DNA of 64,000 bases from Calycina herbarum (GCA_001414485.1 LLEY01000063.1:1-64000); one strand, 5' to 3'. Counted from the stretch's first letter, positions 10,536-22,684 are shown. A program made the numbers and translations. The notes: generated by a model from the letters alone, not told the origin.

Positions 10536-11058
10536 GGCGGATTGAAGTGTACTTGATGGATATCGGATTTTTAAGTGGATCTATGCGCAAGTGATTGAGA
10601 GAATCGAAAAAAGAAGTAATTGTTTGGGGGTTGGTTCATACCTATACCTATTTCCTTTAACTCCGACTTGTGTAACGAAATGTGGAATGCCATCGACACT
10701 TCGATTCAAATAACTGCATTCATCGACAGTCTATCCACATGTCATCTTAGAAGCCAAAATTGCATCTAAAACACGATGTGATAAAACAATCCAATTGCCA
10801 ATCGCTATGAGTACTCACTTCACGCGAAAAGCATGACGCAATAGTGGGATGGCTTGAGGTGCTAAAACTTTAGGCTGAACCACCTAAGCGAGTTCGACCA
10901 TCTAGCGGAGGAATGTCCCCCAGCACTTAACGAAAGTTCTAGCAAGATATTGTATCAACTGACGATCCACGAGGGGCTATATGGTTAGGAAATTAGGTTC
11001 AATTTTGATACACCCATTAAAATTTTACCTACCGATCGCTCAACAAAAGATTGCTTCA
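10536..11058. other. Intergenic, no feature seen
   Basis: About 520 bases between the SDR start and the kinase-like gene end, both on the minus strand. No coding or structural signal was recognised. Confidence 0.5.
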
Positions 11059-12828
11059 CTAAATACTTTCAAGCGCAACCAACACCTCCCTCAAGGAAGC
11101 GTGCTCGACCATTCCATCTGCTCCTTCTCCTAGAGAAATATGCCTCCCCAACCTCATCTCAAAGAATTCATCTATCCCACTGATCTCTTCCTTCCAATAC
11201 GATCTCGCAGAAGTTCTCACTTGTTCCTCTCTTATCGTCTCGAGGTGGCTTTCCAGTTCTTGTGGGAGGATATATGCACCTCTCCTAGTTAACCCTTGAT
11301 TCTTCCTTTTCGGCTCCCATTCCCAACCCCGCATACAAAGCTCAATTAAATGCCTAACCTTCTCGCAATTTTCGCTTCTCATAGTGGGGAACTCGTAAGG
11401 GATAGAAGCATAATATTCGCTTTTCACCCATATTCCACGGTTGGGATACGGGATCCCTTCAAACATACACCATAGTAATTTTCCAAGGTTGAAAACCAAG
11501 GCTGCTTCTCTTTGCTGCGTCGAAAGGGCGAGCCAGGGGATGTTGTATCCATGCTTTGGGTTGGTGTATTTCCTCTCGTTTTCTGGTTTAAGATGGTGAG
11601 AATCTGCGGGGTATATATATCTCTTTGTATATTTCTCGAGGAGGGAGGCATAGTGAGTGCGGAGATAAGATGGGATATGTTGACTTGGGGAGGAGGCAAG
11701 TTCTGAGAGGTATTGGGTGTTAAGGATCGGGGGGGCGGCCCAGTTAGTACCGTTTCCACGTTGCTCAAAATCGAGGAGTAGAGGTTCGAGGTGTGAGGAG
11801 GAAGAAGGGACGAGGAGAATGTTATCTGGTTTTAGGTCTGGGTAATATATTCCTGCTTTTTCTGTAAGGTGGATAAGCGAGGAAATTATGGCTTTGGACC
11901 AGGACAGTTGGTCCGAAAAGTTATATGTTGTGGTGAAGGTGCTGGAGACGAGGATGTCGTGCAGGGTCCCTTGGGAGTGATATTCGAGGAGGAAACCACA
12001 TATCCCATTTTTACCACCGAAAGCACATTTTTTGGTTAGGAGATAGAGGGGTGGTGGCATAATGTTGGGGTGGGGTGGGATGGTGAGGAGGAGTTTGAGT
12101 TCGTGGTATAGATACTTCGGTTGCACAGTTTGAGATTTCATGGCGAAGAACCTTGTTCCGTGGAGATGAGGGACTTGTACGAGGCTGATAGTTTCGTTGA
12201 GTTGAAGGATTAGACGGACCTTCGCTAGATTGACGGTTGGTGGTAAGGAAGACTCTGGGAGATCCCACAAAGATTGGAGGCTTTTGGTCGACAGGAGTTG
12301 GCGCTCTAAATCGAATGCCGCGAAAATATTGATCTTGATTTCTCTAACACTTGGTGCGATTCGTTCCAAGACGATTTTTGAGCCAAATGGTAATTCGTTA
12401 TACATTCTTTTGAACGTTGGTTGATTGTCTGACCAATTTTGTAAAGCTCGAACTAGGAATCGGGAAATAGCTAGCTTCGGCGTATTTTCCCCAATTGTAT
12501 CGGCAGCCTCACTACATTCGAGAGAATGCCTAAGGTGTTCTGGAATCTCTGTTTGGTCTGGAAGAAAAATGTCGACTCTAAGGGGATAGAGGTCTGCGCC
12601 GAGAAATATGGGAGTTGCAAACACTTGACGTCCAGCCAGTCCGAATCCGTCTATACGCCATTTGGGTCCTGGCTGAGGATCTAGAGTATCAATTCGATTC
12701 TTCGGGTTGAGTAAAGAGTCTTCCCAGTAAGGGAGAATTACAGAGGTGTCTGTTTTGTGATCCAATTCGGGCAAAAAGGCTGCCTGTGGGCCACCAAGCT
12801 CCTCGAGAAGGCTCCAACTAAGTTCCAT
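11059..12828 (-). CDS. Divergent protein kinase-like protein
   Basis: A single-exon 589-aa protein with a kinase-like domain in its second half. The N-terminal 200 residues have no recognised domain. Kinase landmarks are FFAMK (ATP-binding lysine K231), YHELKLL (helix-C glutamate E243), HPNI, YYPDLKPDNILL (catalytic loop with D331 and N336; the usual HRD histidine-arginine is replaced by YP) and LLLDFEQ in place of DFG (D353 kept, glycine replaced by glutamate). No clear glycine-rich loop is seen before K231. Metal- and ATP-binding residues are kept, so it may be an unusual active kinase or a pseudokinase. This matches a large class of fungal kinase-like proteins of unknown role. Start chosen as the first ATG of the frame. 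Confidence 0.75.
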   Translation of the reverse strand: MELSWSLLEELGGPQAAFLPELDHKTDTSVILPYWEDSLLNPKNRIDTLDPQPGPKWRIDGFGLAGRQVFATPIFLGADLYPLRVDIFLPDQTEIPEHLRHSLECSEAADTIGENTPKLAISRFLVRALQNWSDNQPTFKRMYNELPFGSKIVLERIAPSVREIKINIFAAFDLERQLLSTKSLQSLWDLPESSLPPTVNLAKVRLILQLNETISLVQVPHLHGTRFFAMKSQTVQPKYLYHELKLLLTIPPHPNIMPPPLYLLTKKCAFGGKNGICGFLLEYHSQGTLHDILVSSTFTTTYNFSDQLSWSKAIISSLIHLTEKAGIYYPDLKPDNILLVPSSSSHLEPLLLDFEQRGNGTNWAAPPILNTQYLSELASSPSQHIPSYLRTHYASLLEKYTKRYIYPADSHHLKPENERKYTNPKHGYNIPWLALSTQQREAALVFNLGKLLWCMFEGIPYPNRGIWVKSEYYASIPYEFPTMRSENCEKVRHLIELCMRGWEWEPKRKNQGLTRRGAYILPQELESHLETIREEQVRTSARSYWKEEISGIDEFFEMRLGRHISLGEGADGMVEHASLREVLVALESI

Positions 12829-13305
12829 GACCCTTATATCGTGTAAAGAGTCCGAATTGAAAGAGGAGCGGAGAATAGCTGCCTTTCAAATCCAATTTCC
12901 TGGTCAAGCGGATAGTCAGACAAACCTCATCAAGGGTAACAAGATAGGTGAGCCCAGATTCCCTGAGCCGCAATCTAGATCATGTGAAAGGCAGCAGCCA
13001 CCTCTACAAACAGTTTATCCTTTGAGCTTCTCGCAGGTAGACAAGGGCCCCGGAAAATTGATGGTGGTGTTGGCGACGTGGCCGCGTGGCCGCGTGGGGG
13101 TTAAGCCACCATGAGCCGAACGAAGCCCAACCGGTCTCCCTTTTCACAATTCATTTCAGAGGGGATTACAATATTGTGGAAGATTATTTGTGCAATTCCC
13201 CTAAACCATAAATCATCGCAAAAAAATCGTGCCAAAAACCAACATAGGTCGCTTTGTAAATACTAAAAGAAGCTCATACGAAAATTATATAAAGGAATCA
13301 TACTT
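12829..13305. other. Intergenic, no gene seen
   Basis: 5' region of the kinase-like gene. It includes a GC-rich run with CGCGTGGCCGCGTGG near 13076-13098, possibly a short direct repeat. Confidence 0.45.
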
Positions 13306-14734
13306 TCAATGTGACAAGCAGTATGGAAGCGGCGGTGACTTCCCGGGTATTGGCTCAATCTCCCAGCTCTCCTCCAGTTGATCGTCATCAAAGATAATTG
13401 ATCGAACCTTGTCTAGATCATGTGGGAGGTTCCATTTCTTCTCACAAGAGAGCCACATGCGGACTAGATGTCTCTTGTTGATAGAGTCGTCTTGAAATTG
13501 TTCTCGAGCATGCAGTATTGCAGAATTGTTCACAAATTGAAGGTCCCCTGGTTGCATGTTGACTTTGAGACAATGTTTACTAGCGACGGTAAAGACGGCG
13601 TCAAGAGCGTCTAGCTGGGATACTGTGAGAAGAGGCTGGTTTTTACTCAAAAGCAATCGTGTGTGAGCTTTGATGAGAGCTGCTGAAAAGTTGAGAATTA
13701 TTTTGCCATCATGATAGTAGAGGCAAGCTCGTCGCTCAGACATTAATTCAGGATCATTCCTGCAAACACTACATGTCAATTGATGAACTATTCATATGTG
13801 ACGAATGTAACTTACACATCTGCAGGCCAATCCGGCGTTGATAGAGTTTGAATCACATCCGGTCGATTATGAACAAGTTCGTTGTACACCATCTCGGATG
13901 AAGCAAGCATGCTGTCTCCTCCCTTGGCAGCACATCCTCTAGTTTGCATTGCCATGATATCTGTTGGTCCATCGGTATGAAAGTTCTGTGAAAAATGTCA
14001 AGACAGTTGCATGGAATTTTCAAAAGACACTCACCAGGGAGGAAGTGGAATTGCGATTGGGATATTGAGACTTGATGCCTTTATCCCGGAGATGATCTGA
14101 ATATATTAGCTATTTGACAGAATCTTCTTCGTTCGCGAACAGAACTTACAAAGTACATTGCCCATCCGGTCTTGCTTTCCCCGTTTCTCGGCAATATAAG
14201 AGGAAATGCCCAAGAATATTAGTATCTGATCCGGGTTACTGTAGTCTTTTGGATCAAGACCCCGTAAGACAAATACACCCCTTCCATTGAATATATTTCC
14301 TTGGGCAGCTTTGAGTATTGCACAAAGCTTTGGAAGTGGGAAGTTTTCTCGCCGAATCTCGTGTCCGTCTAGCCCGAGATCTATGGAGATATTAGCTGTG
14401 CGGCAACAATAAATGTTATGGAAGTTCATTACCCTTGAAGTGTACCAATGCAGCTCCAATCTCGGTCTTTTCGTCTTCTGTGAGGGCATGACGATACTCA
14501 TTTGTCTGCAAGTCGTTGCCAACCCAGCATGTAGAAGAGGATATGGACATAGGCCAACCACTGGGAACTACGAAGCGTTTTCCATTGTGAAAGTTCAAAC
14601 CAAGGTGTTTATCAGAGGACAAATTGACATGCTCCTCACTAGGCTGCCCATCAATTGAATCAGCACCTGCAAGGCAAAACCAGCGAATGACTTACAAAAT
14701 GGGATAGTACTGGCATTCTAGCAACAGCAGCCAT
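13306..14734 (-). CDS. TauD/gamma-butyrobetaine hydroxylase-like Fe(II)/2-oxoglutarate dioxygenase
   Basis: A six-exon gene on the minus strand: 14696-14734, 14433-14643, 14150-14380, 14035-14096, 13816-13985 and 13306-13759. All five introns are 49-56 nt with GT-AG ends, and the summed frame is exact (388 aa). The iron-binding facial triad is visible as FHTDG (H184, D186) and ILHAR (H about 321), with the 2-oxoglutarate-binding arginine in RHLVRMWL. The protein starts MAAVARMPVLSHF, and the first exon is only 39 nt. It resembles fungal TauD-superfamily proteins that hydroxylate small molecules; the substrate cannot be read from sequence. Confidence 0.85.
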
Positions 14735-15970
14735 ATTTGGGGTCAGGAAAGATTCAATAGACTATTCAGCTATAAAAAGGGGAATGAGTTGGGCAATTTT
14801 GCAGCTATTAGAACTTGTGTATTTTGCCATCAATCGAACCGAGTCCGCCATCTGCCCTAGACATAAGGGAAATATGGACGGCAGAGCCGCAGAGCCCCAC
14901 AAACCGCCTTTGTGAGGGGTGGAGATAAAGCATCTCGTGATGATTGGGTTAGCGATGCATCATGTATAATATATTCCTCCAAACACCCTTCACTCCGTCG
15001 GATGATATCTCGCTGGCATGATTGGTATGGACCAGCTGAAAATCTACTGGGCCAATCATGGTGGAATGGGGTAAATGAACGCATGGTGAGGGGTGCAGAT
15101 CTGTGATTCATTAATCAACCTCATGGTTTTGCGAAGTTTTGAGGCTATCCTTCCGCGGGGCTCTCTTGGATTCGTACCTCCAAAGCTGGGGGTGCTTGAC
15201 TTCTTATAAACTCCGGTTTGCAGAGCAATTGGAGTTCAATGGCAAAAAATTGTTCATGGACCAGAAGTTCCAGAGATGGGGAACGATATGCAGGTATATG
15301 AGCCTCAGGCAGGAACGCATTCGGTGTGGCAGATCGGTGAGGACACCGGTGAGGAAGCCCTGCCAGCAGACACCTATCACAAAGACACCCGCCCATTCAA
15401 TATGTATAAGTATGCACCCCCAGACCAATAAGTTCATATGTGCATATGTATTATAGCCACTGGTGGCCAACACATAAGTATATAGCAGACTCCTCGCCAG
15501 CCTTGCCAGAAAGCTGCCAAAAGGAGGAATCGCTTAAAGCGAGATAGGGCTAGTACTTAGTAGTCAAGCCTACCACTGATGATGATATAAAGGCGCTCGC
15601 CACCAGGCTGTACACGAGAGATATACACGGAAGGTGGCAGGATCGGGTTGCATATCTAGAAACCCCATTGAGGTCTTACGTCTGTGTAACGGTCGGGATT
15701 ATTATTCCATTCGGCAATCATCCAACCATTACAAGCCTTTGCTTTTCTTGTTTCTGTTGCATGCCATTGCGTGGGGGAACCCGTCATCTTCGTATCCCTG
15801 CACCTCCAGTTTGCACCTGTTTGATTTTTTCAATTTATCCGCTTTCCACAATGGTAGACTACTAGTCCCTGCGAGCCTCTTTCCCCTCCTTTTCCTCGTA
15901 TTTGACGAAGTCTGATGCTTTCTAGATTCACATCCACAAACGACCGCGTCAGGTCGACACCCACGGTAGT
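14735..15970. other. Divergent intergenic region, no gene seen
   Basis: About 1.2 kb between the minus-strand dioxygenase and the plus-strand transcription factor gene; it must hold both promoters. Only short unsupported open frames occur. Confidence 0.5.
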
Positions 15971-18715
15971 ATGGCTCGAATCAAACGGCAAAAGAGCACA
16001 TCGCGGCCAACGCCCACACCCACAAAAGGCTTGACACAGGAACAACTCCAGATTCTTCAGCATGCTGCTTCTGTCCCAAATGTTCCCATCTCAGATTTGG
16101 TAAAGATCTTGAAGAGTTTTGGATCTTCAAGATCCCCATCCCCATCAGCATCTCCGTCTCCATCGCCACCATCATCCTCAGCGTTGTCTTCTCAACCGAA
16201 TCTGAGTGAGAACAATCATAGTACATCCGGGGGAGCGTTTAACTCAAATCCAGTGGGAGCTTCTTCCACGGTTTTGAGCTCATTCCCTCAGGAGCCATAC
16301 AATGGGAGCCGAGGCGATGGCACCGCATATTGGGAAGCAGACGGTGAGGTTTTTGATCTTTCCGTTCTTGATAATGCCACATTGGATGATTTCTCGGCTT
16401 TCTTGACCGACAACATACCTTCGTTTATGTCTCAACCCCTTAGTGGTACTCTCACCGCTCCTCGTGCAGCACCGGAGTTATGTGATTTTTCACAACAGCT
16501 CGCGAGTACGCAAAACCCGCTGCCTGAAATGTACACTTATGCTGGTTACGCGGCCGAAATCCCTCTTGGGGAAACTCCTGTGCCACAGTCGCTCCCTGTG
16601 AATAATTCTCACCTTTCAATGTACAGTGCCGGTGAGGTGCCAACGGAAGACTCGGAATTCGTGTTGCCCCATGCACAGGTTCATCTCTCTCTTTCTCTCT
16701 CTTCAAGTGTTTGCTTAACTCCAGCCATGGAAGCAGGTTCTAACATTGGGTTTAGCAACAACATTACCTCATGACACCCCAGCAAGGAACAACTGCATCT
16801 CTTGAGTACCCTTACTCAGGTCATATTGATCCGAGTTCGTGGGAGTTGGTTCCATCGACGACGGTAAGTTTTCATGCATCCCCAATGAAGCCATGTCACA
16901 CCATATGACTTTGTTGATGTTCGTTTGGAAAAATAAAATGGTTGATTTATTATAACTCCACTTACCGAACTACCTTTTCTAGGTGTTCTTATTCCGCTTG
17001 ATCGTATCCCTAGTTGACCAAGTAGCTAATTTAAACAGGACAACCAGTTCATCAGCAATGCATCAAACCCAGATCCAATTCCGAATACCTCTTCTTCAGT
17101 ACAACGCGCAAGTTCAAATTCAAGCACGAACTCCAACTCCATCAAAAAGAAAGGGCGTGGTCCCTTCAAAACAGTCCGAGCAAGAACCGAGACAAGCATC
17201 AGAAGGAAACTAGGAGCTTGTATCCGCTGTAAAATCCAACGCATAAGAGTATTACCCCTCTTCTTCCTTCCATCTACAATATGAAAGTATTTTTTCTAAT
17301 ACTACGTTCCTTTGTTATAGTGTGTACTCAATGAAAATGACCAACATGGAATCTGCCAAACATGTATAACTTCCTCAGAAGATTTTTCCCGCGTACCATG
17401 TATCCGCGACAAAATCACAGATGCCATCGTCTATCTAGAAATGTCAACTCCAGACCCTCGAAAAACTACAAGATGGACGAGTATGAAGCCACTAAACATC
17501 AAAGAATGGAGATCAACAGAGCGCAAAATCGTTGAATGGACCCAAGGAGTCGGTTCTCTAGGTTGTAAACTGAAAGTGAGAGAGTTCGAACCTGTTGAAG
17601 GAGACCAACTCGATCGGATGTGGACAGTAGCCGGGGTTTTAAAACGGAAGGCATGTCCTGCTTTTGCTATTGAAGATATGGCTGCGGCAGCAACTGAAGT
17701 TATTAATTGGTTTGATTCGAATGTTGTGGCGTATGTAAAGAAAGGTCTAAATCACGAAGATCGGCTGATTTATAGCCATTATGCATTTGCATACCAGATG
17801 TCACAGGAAGCACCCGTAAGCAGCATTCTCCACAGCCAAAGAGATATATATACTGAAAATAAAATTTCTAGGGTGATGACGGAAAACAGACAGAGAGAAA
17901 GCTTCTCCGAAACGTTCTCAGACTTTGGGCTGCAGCACGAACTTGTACAGAGACTGATTTACTCTGTGGGACGGAGTTTCTGGGCATGACACCTGATTCC
18001 GATGATCCTTTCAGTCCCTATTTCGATAGAATTCCAACTCCGCCAGTCATGGCTGCACAGCTTCAGATCATTCTCTGGTGCTCAATTCTAGTACCTTTGA
18101 AAAGACAAGTCTTGAACCAACTCCAAACGATAATCATGGCGAATAAAACTCAAAATTGGTTGACTATCTACCTTTGCCTATTCGTGTTCTTGCATAGCTG
18201 TGCTTTGATCACCAAGGGCGATTACAAGTTTGCGAGGAAATATGCTATGAAGGTGCGCTACCCCTTTGCCTTTGGACCCATTACAAATATTTGTGACTAA
18301 TTCAAATTTCCAGAATATGTACGCGGAACCCACCGTTCTAGAAGGTCTTCACCACGGTGCCACAACAATGCTGGCCTACTTCCACTACAAAAACAAAGGA
18401 GAACTGCCCTTCAATCTCGGAAAGGAAGCCAGGACATCCAAGGATAACAAGAGCGACTGGGTTGAACTCGGACATATGGACGCAGATCAAATTGAATTTA
18501 TCGAGCATGCTTTTGAGGAAATCAGACGGAGAAGTATGCTGTCGCTTAAGCGAGAAGAAAGCGAGAAAGAAATGCTAACATGGAATCTAGAACCCGAAAT
18601 TGATGCAGCAAAAGAAAGAAAGATATATCATGATGAGATGTTCTTCGTATCCCAAATGTTTGATGCGAATTGGAGGCCGGTGGTGACTGAACCGTTTAAG
18701 GAATTCGAGGAGTAA
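15971..18715 (+). CDS. Zn(II)2Cys6 fungal transcription factor
   Basis: Exons are 15971-16678, 16783-16863, 17039-17248, 17321-17815, 17872-18252 and 18314-18715; the total is 758 aa and every junction keeps frame. The DNA-binding zinc cluster is internal (about residues 324-360): CIRCKIQRIRC, then CQTC and a final C, a C-x2-C-x6-C-x10-C-x2-C-x11-C pattern preceded by a basic KKKGRGPFKTVRARTETS. Intron 3 falls inside the cluster. The N-terminus is rich in serine and proline (SPSPSASPSPSPPSSS) with an acidic patch, a likely activation or linker region. The C-terminal 400 residues have no clear named domain. First-intron boundaries (16679-16782) are the least sure. Nuclear regulator; its target is not evident from neighbours. 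Confidence 0.85.
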
Positions 18716-19248
18716 GGTTAGGCAAGGAAATAAAACGGTATACTGTTTTTAAGTAGAATATACTATAATAATAACAATGAAAATGTTTCTGAGAAAACCC
18801 ACCAGCTCGGTGCAAGAAGAGAAACAACAGAAGAGGTGCCAGGGACAGGAAAAAAAGGAGAAAAATAGAACCAGAATCCAAAAAATATTGTAGGCTAGCC
18901 CCCCAAGGCGAGTGTGACAGCGTTTCACAAGCTAAAGATATGTATTTCTGAACACAAAATGGTTGGTTAAAAAAACAGTATATGCGGAAGGTTCCAGCCA
19001 AATTTGGCCCAAGAAAATATTTATTATGTGATCTTAAGAATAATCGTGACTGCTAAATGGTTGCCAGAAATTCAACATCATGGAGACTGACATAGAGAAA
19101 AAGGGCTCAAATTATAACTAAACCAAAACACCAAAACACCAAAACGTCAATCCATACAACGCCAGAAAACTAAGACAAAAAAAAAATACATCAGTCACCA
19201 AAACAGCCTCCCCAAAAAACCCCGCTTGCGGGTTGCAACCACCACCAA
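18716..19248. other. Intergenic, A-rich, no gene seen
   Basis: The 3' region of the transcription factor and of the minus-strand secreted-protein relative. It has several A-runs and a short ACCAAAAC tandem repeat near 19119-19146. Confidence 0.5.
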
Positions 19249-19779
19249 TTACGGAGTAAAAGGTCTACAAGTGACCTCCTTAACATAAACACCATTAGAA
19301 AATGAAATCCCACCCACCCCGTTTTCGGAGCTGAGACTAAAGCTATTCGCAATATTATTTGCCTTAGCCTCACGAAATGTACAGAACTTGTGAAAGTTCT
19401 TCGTCGGGGACGAAAATTCAATTCTAGTGATTCTGAGTTGAGTATCGTCTTAGTCAAGTCGACAGTCAGTACAATACATCATCAAGCATATAAGAAAAGG
19501 GAGAAAACAGACAAGAAACTTACATATCCTGTAAGACTTATCGTTCGGCTTAATATCGAACTGATATTCAGCACCTTCGGTATGGTTCGTACTACTCCAG
19601 AAGTGTATTCTGAATAGCGTAGGGTCCAACGCTTTATTGATGCAAGAAATGCTTTGAACTTTTTCCATGCGTGAGATATGCCACGAGACTTCGCTTTTAG
19701 TCGTCCTTGTGGGAATCTCTAGGTGAAGGTTACCATTCATAATCATGAATTGGCAATGCTGCAGCCGACGAGTACCCAA
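19249..19779 (-). pseudogene. 5'-truncated paralog of the secreted protein at 20100-20903
   Basis: Two exons are recognisable: from about 19779 to 19524, and 19249-19448, joined by a 75-nt intron (GTAAGT...CTAAG). The phase-1 junction after YRI matches the intron position of the intact paralog (after HRI). Shared landmarks are W-x-I near the middle, V-x-S-x-x-C, and YQFDIKPNDKSYRI versus YQFDIKTNNEKHRI. It ends GVYVKEVTCRPFTP-stop, parallel to GISLEEIRCLPP-stop. No start codon or signal peptide exon was found upstream; the frame opens after a stop with no suitable ATG. It could be expressed from an internal ATG near 19749, but would not be secreted. Confidence 0.65.
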
Positions 19780-20099
19780 TATAATCAGAAGTTTTGCTTC
19801 TCATGGTAGAAAATCAGTTATAGCCAAAGGGTCGTCATGTTTGGCCTTGGTGAGAGAGTTGTGTTGTGCCTGTTGTACAGTGTGAAAAGTGCTCGACAGG
19901 CATGGAGAAATTAAAGAAGAAACAATTACTAGTAAGAAGAACACCAAGTATCAAATTCGAGCTAATTATACAACGAAAATTTCTAAATTACTCTATGCAT
20001 AACATAATGAAACAACAAGTATGACTACGAATTAACCCCTCTTAAACCACGGAATTATCAGATAAAAAGCCCACTAAAGTTCATATTAAAAACCCCTAT
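19780..20099. other. Intergenic between the two minus-strand paralogs
   Basis: AT-rich, no coding exon recognised. The missing first exon of the truncated paralog was looked for here and not found. Confidence 0.5.
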
Positions 20100-20903
20100 T
20101 CAAGGCGGTAGGCACCTTATCTCCTCGAGTGAAATCCCACTAGGGAAAGCCCAACTCCCAGTACCGAAGAAATTACCGGTGGGGAAGCTCGTCGTATTGA
20201 ACCAATCGCGCTGAGGCGAGGCAAAATTAAAAGTGCAATTCGTAAAGTTTCTTGCTGATTTGGAAAAGAACCCAGAAATATTGGTGACATTGATTGAAGG
20301 GTCTAAAAGCACTGTCAGTAAGTAATCTCAACCGCTTCTTCCTGCCAACTAGTTACTCACCAATTCTATGTTTTTCGTTATTCGTTTTGATATCGAATTG
20401 GTAGTCCACCTTGCTTTGATCGAAGATATGGAAGCTCCATTGGGCATCGTCCTGTACTTTGCTTCGGCATCGAACGCTTTTAACAATCTTAGGAGGTCGA
20501 AACCCCCATGCTGAAGCGCTGTTGTTAAGTTTCTGAGGCTTGATATCAAGACTGGGCTCTGCCTCTAAAAGATTCGCTTGGTTTCTGTCAAAGGTTTCCC
20601 AATCACAGTTTCCTTCTAGGTTGTAACTCGCGTAAATGTCTTGAATTGGCTTGTTATATGGATCTGGAGTCGAAAAGAGTCAGTGAGAGGTATTGAGTAG
20701 AAACGAAATGGGAACTTACAACTTCTCAAGTCGAACTCGTGGGCAATGTCATCCGCTCTGATGCGTTCTATCTTGACATCGGTTACGTTTTCTTTCTTGA
20801 AGCCAATCGTAATGAGTGGGTCATTTGATGCTCTTTTTGTGGGGACAGCATAAGTAAAAGTGACGCACATTGCAACCACCAGAAGCGTAAAGGTATACAT
20901 CAT
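20100..20903 (-). CDS. Small secreted protein, unknown function
   Basis: Exons are 20720-20903, 20361-20663 and 20100-20311 (introns of 56 and 49 nt, both phase 1), giving 232 aa. The N-terminus MMYTFTLLVVAMCVTFTYA is a clear signal peptide, followed by VPTKR, a possible Kex2-type site. The mature protein has few cysteines (NCDW, VRCRSK, NCTF, IRCLPP) and a core WGFRPPKI...VDYQFDIK. I do not recognise a named domain. Paralogs lie on both sides: a truncated copy (19249-19779) in the same orientation and a divergent copy (21882-22684) with the same intron positions and phases. A candidate secreted effector-like or cell-surface protein; function unknown. Confidence 0.75.
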
Positions 20904-21881
20904 TCCGAGTCCTGGTCGAGGTTTGATGATAAAAGAATGAAAGAAGTGAAGAGAATTCGAACGATCCAGTCGTTGTTATTCTAAGGTTAAGTATTGAGAA
21001 TTGAATAAAAAAGTTCTGGCAAGAAAAGAGCAGAGAGAGAAATCCTCAAATATATACCTTCGCTGGGCCAAGAACCAACATCAGTCCATTGTATGGTTAA
21101 GTTGGACTCTCTTTGAATGAAGCCCCGCCATGAAATTCTGGGGCAACATATGGACAAGCAAAAATAACCAACTCCTTTGTTTTTAGATGACTTGAGTACA
21201 ATCAAGACTCGATTTGCTAAAAGAAGGTACGATTGAGTATGGTTGACGAATAAAAGATTCCAACAGTACCAACAAATATCCAACATAAATCTTGACCAAA
21301 AAGAAGACTTCCAGCACCAACCTCGCTTAATATTGCAACAACTTAACAAAGAAAACTCTCAATCCATTTCCCACTTGATCCACTTGTGGCATCGTGCGCA
21401 AAGCTAGTAGAACAACCAAAATAGAAGGGATTGTTTGAGGTAAGTTCACCCAAGTCAGTTTTTGAAATTTAATGCTTTTACCCCACCCACTTGCAAGGTC
21501 GTTTGGTCAAGTGGCATATTACAACTTCTAGGAAGGTATTAATATCCTGTTGGTGGTACTCAATTATAATATTTAGTTCATGCAACGATCTTTATAAAAC
21601 GCCAAATTCCTTTGTCACACCAACAACCCTCCAACATACAACACCTAGAAACGAGTAAATGGGGCCTGATTTCTGAGAAACGAAAATAGGTGTTGTTATG
21701 AATACATCAAGGTACAGAATTACTGAAAATGTTGCCACTTTTCGCTTGTATAAAGGCACTCTGGTTTCCCCTTACAGACCACTCATATTTAAAACCTCTC
21801 CCCGTAAACTTCTACAAACAAGTATGCACACCGCCACTGACAAAATATTCAGAAATCAAAAAGCACAGAAGCAACAAAACA
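20904..21881. other. Shared upstream region of two divergent secreted-protein genes
   Basis: No gene is supported. The interval holds the promoters of the copies at 20100-20903 (minus) and 21882-22684 (plus). TATATA/TATAAAAC words occur near 21051 and 21593. Confidence 0.5.
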
Positions 21882-22684
21882 ATGCAATACTCAACAGCGA
21901 GAACGATACTCATCTCTCTCCTCCTCACACTCACCTAAGCCAAAACCTTAAACAAAGCCTTAGCTATAAAAATCAATTTCCACGCCGAGGACGAAAACCA
22001 CATTTCCGATTCGAGATATCTAAACATATATAGTTCTGATCATTCACACGAACCCGAACCTATAAACCGTGCGTATCTCCTTCCATTCCCATTTCCTCCA
22101 AAAATGCTCACCCCATCTTCTCAGCACCACTAAATACAACTCTCCAAGCCAAATTGGTGTCCTCAACCTACGACCTCTCCACTTGCATATTCCAGCTCGC
22201 CGGCGGTGCTGAAGTCATTCCCCAACGGGTCGAGGCCGGAAAAGATGTATGGGGATTCCAAGGCGGTTCCAAGATCTTCGATAATGTGAACTGTTGGGCG
22301 AAAGCGGGGGATTTTGTTGATCCCAAAAAGGTGATCTTGAAATTTTGGGAGGTTGGTAAGGGAGATGGGACAGAGGAGGGAAATGGACATCGATATGATA
22401 TTTGGCTGGATGGGAAGAGTCAGATTGTTGGTGAGTGTGACGGGTGTAAGATGAGTTGGAGTTTGAATTGTGAAAACGCTAACTTGGAAGTAGACGATAA
22501 TTTAGATGTTCAATTCGTTAAGCCAGCTTTTAATAGTGGTGTTGATATTAAAAAGGCCTGTACGATTAATGGGGGGCAGAAGCCTTGGGTTGTGAGGGAC
22601 AAGGGACATGAGTTGGTGAGTGCCATGGGGGTTGAGTTGGTGAGCGCGATGAGAATATTTGAGGTTACTTGTGTGGGGAGTTGA
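21882..22684 (+). pseudogene. Secreted-protein paralog with a TAA in the signal peptide
   Basis: Exons are 21882-22068, 22125-22430 and 22494-22684, with introns of 56 and 63 nt at the same two positions and phases as in the intact paralog at 20100-20903. The first exon reads MQYSTARTILISLLLTLT, then TAA at 21936-21938, then continues in the same frame AKTLNKALAIKINFHAEDEN, parallel to the mature start of the intact copy. Apart from that stop the 227-codon frame is complete. The core VWGFQGGSKIFDNVNCW and HRYDIWLDGKSQIV match the family. Near the end ELVSAM occurs twice (a short internal duplication, about 22611-22652). It is either a recent nonsense allele or a read-through or mis-assembled codon. 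Confidence 0.65.
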
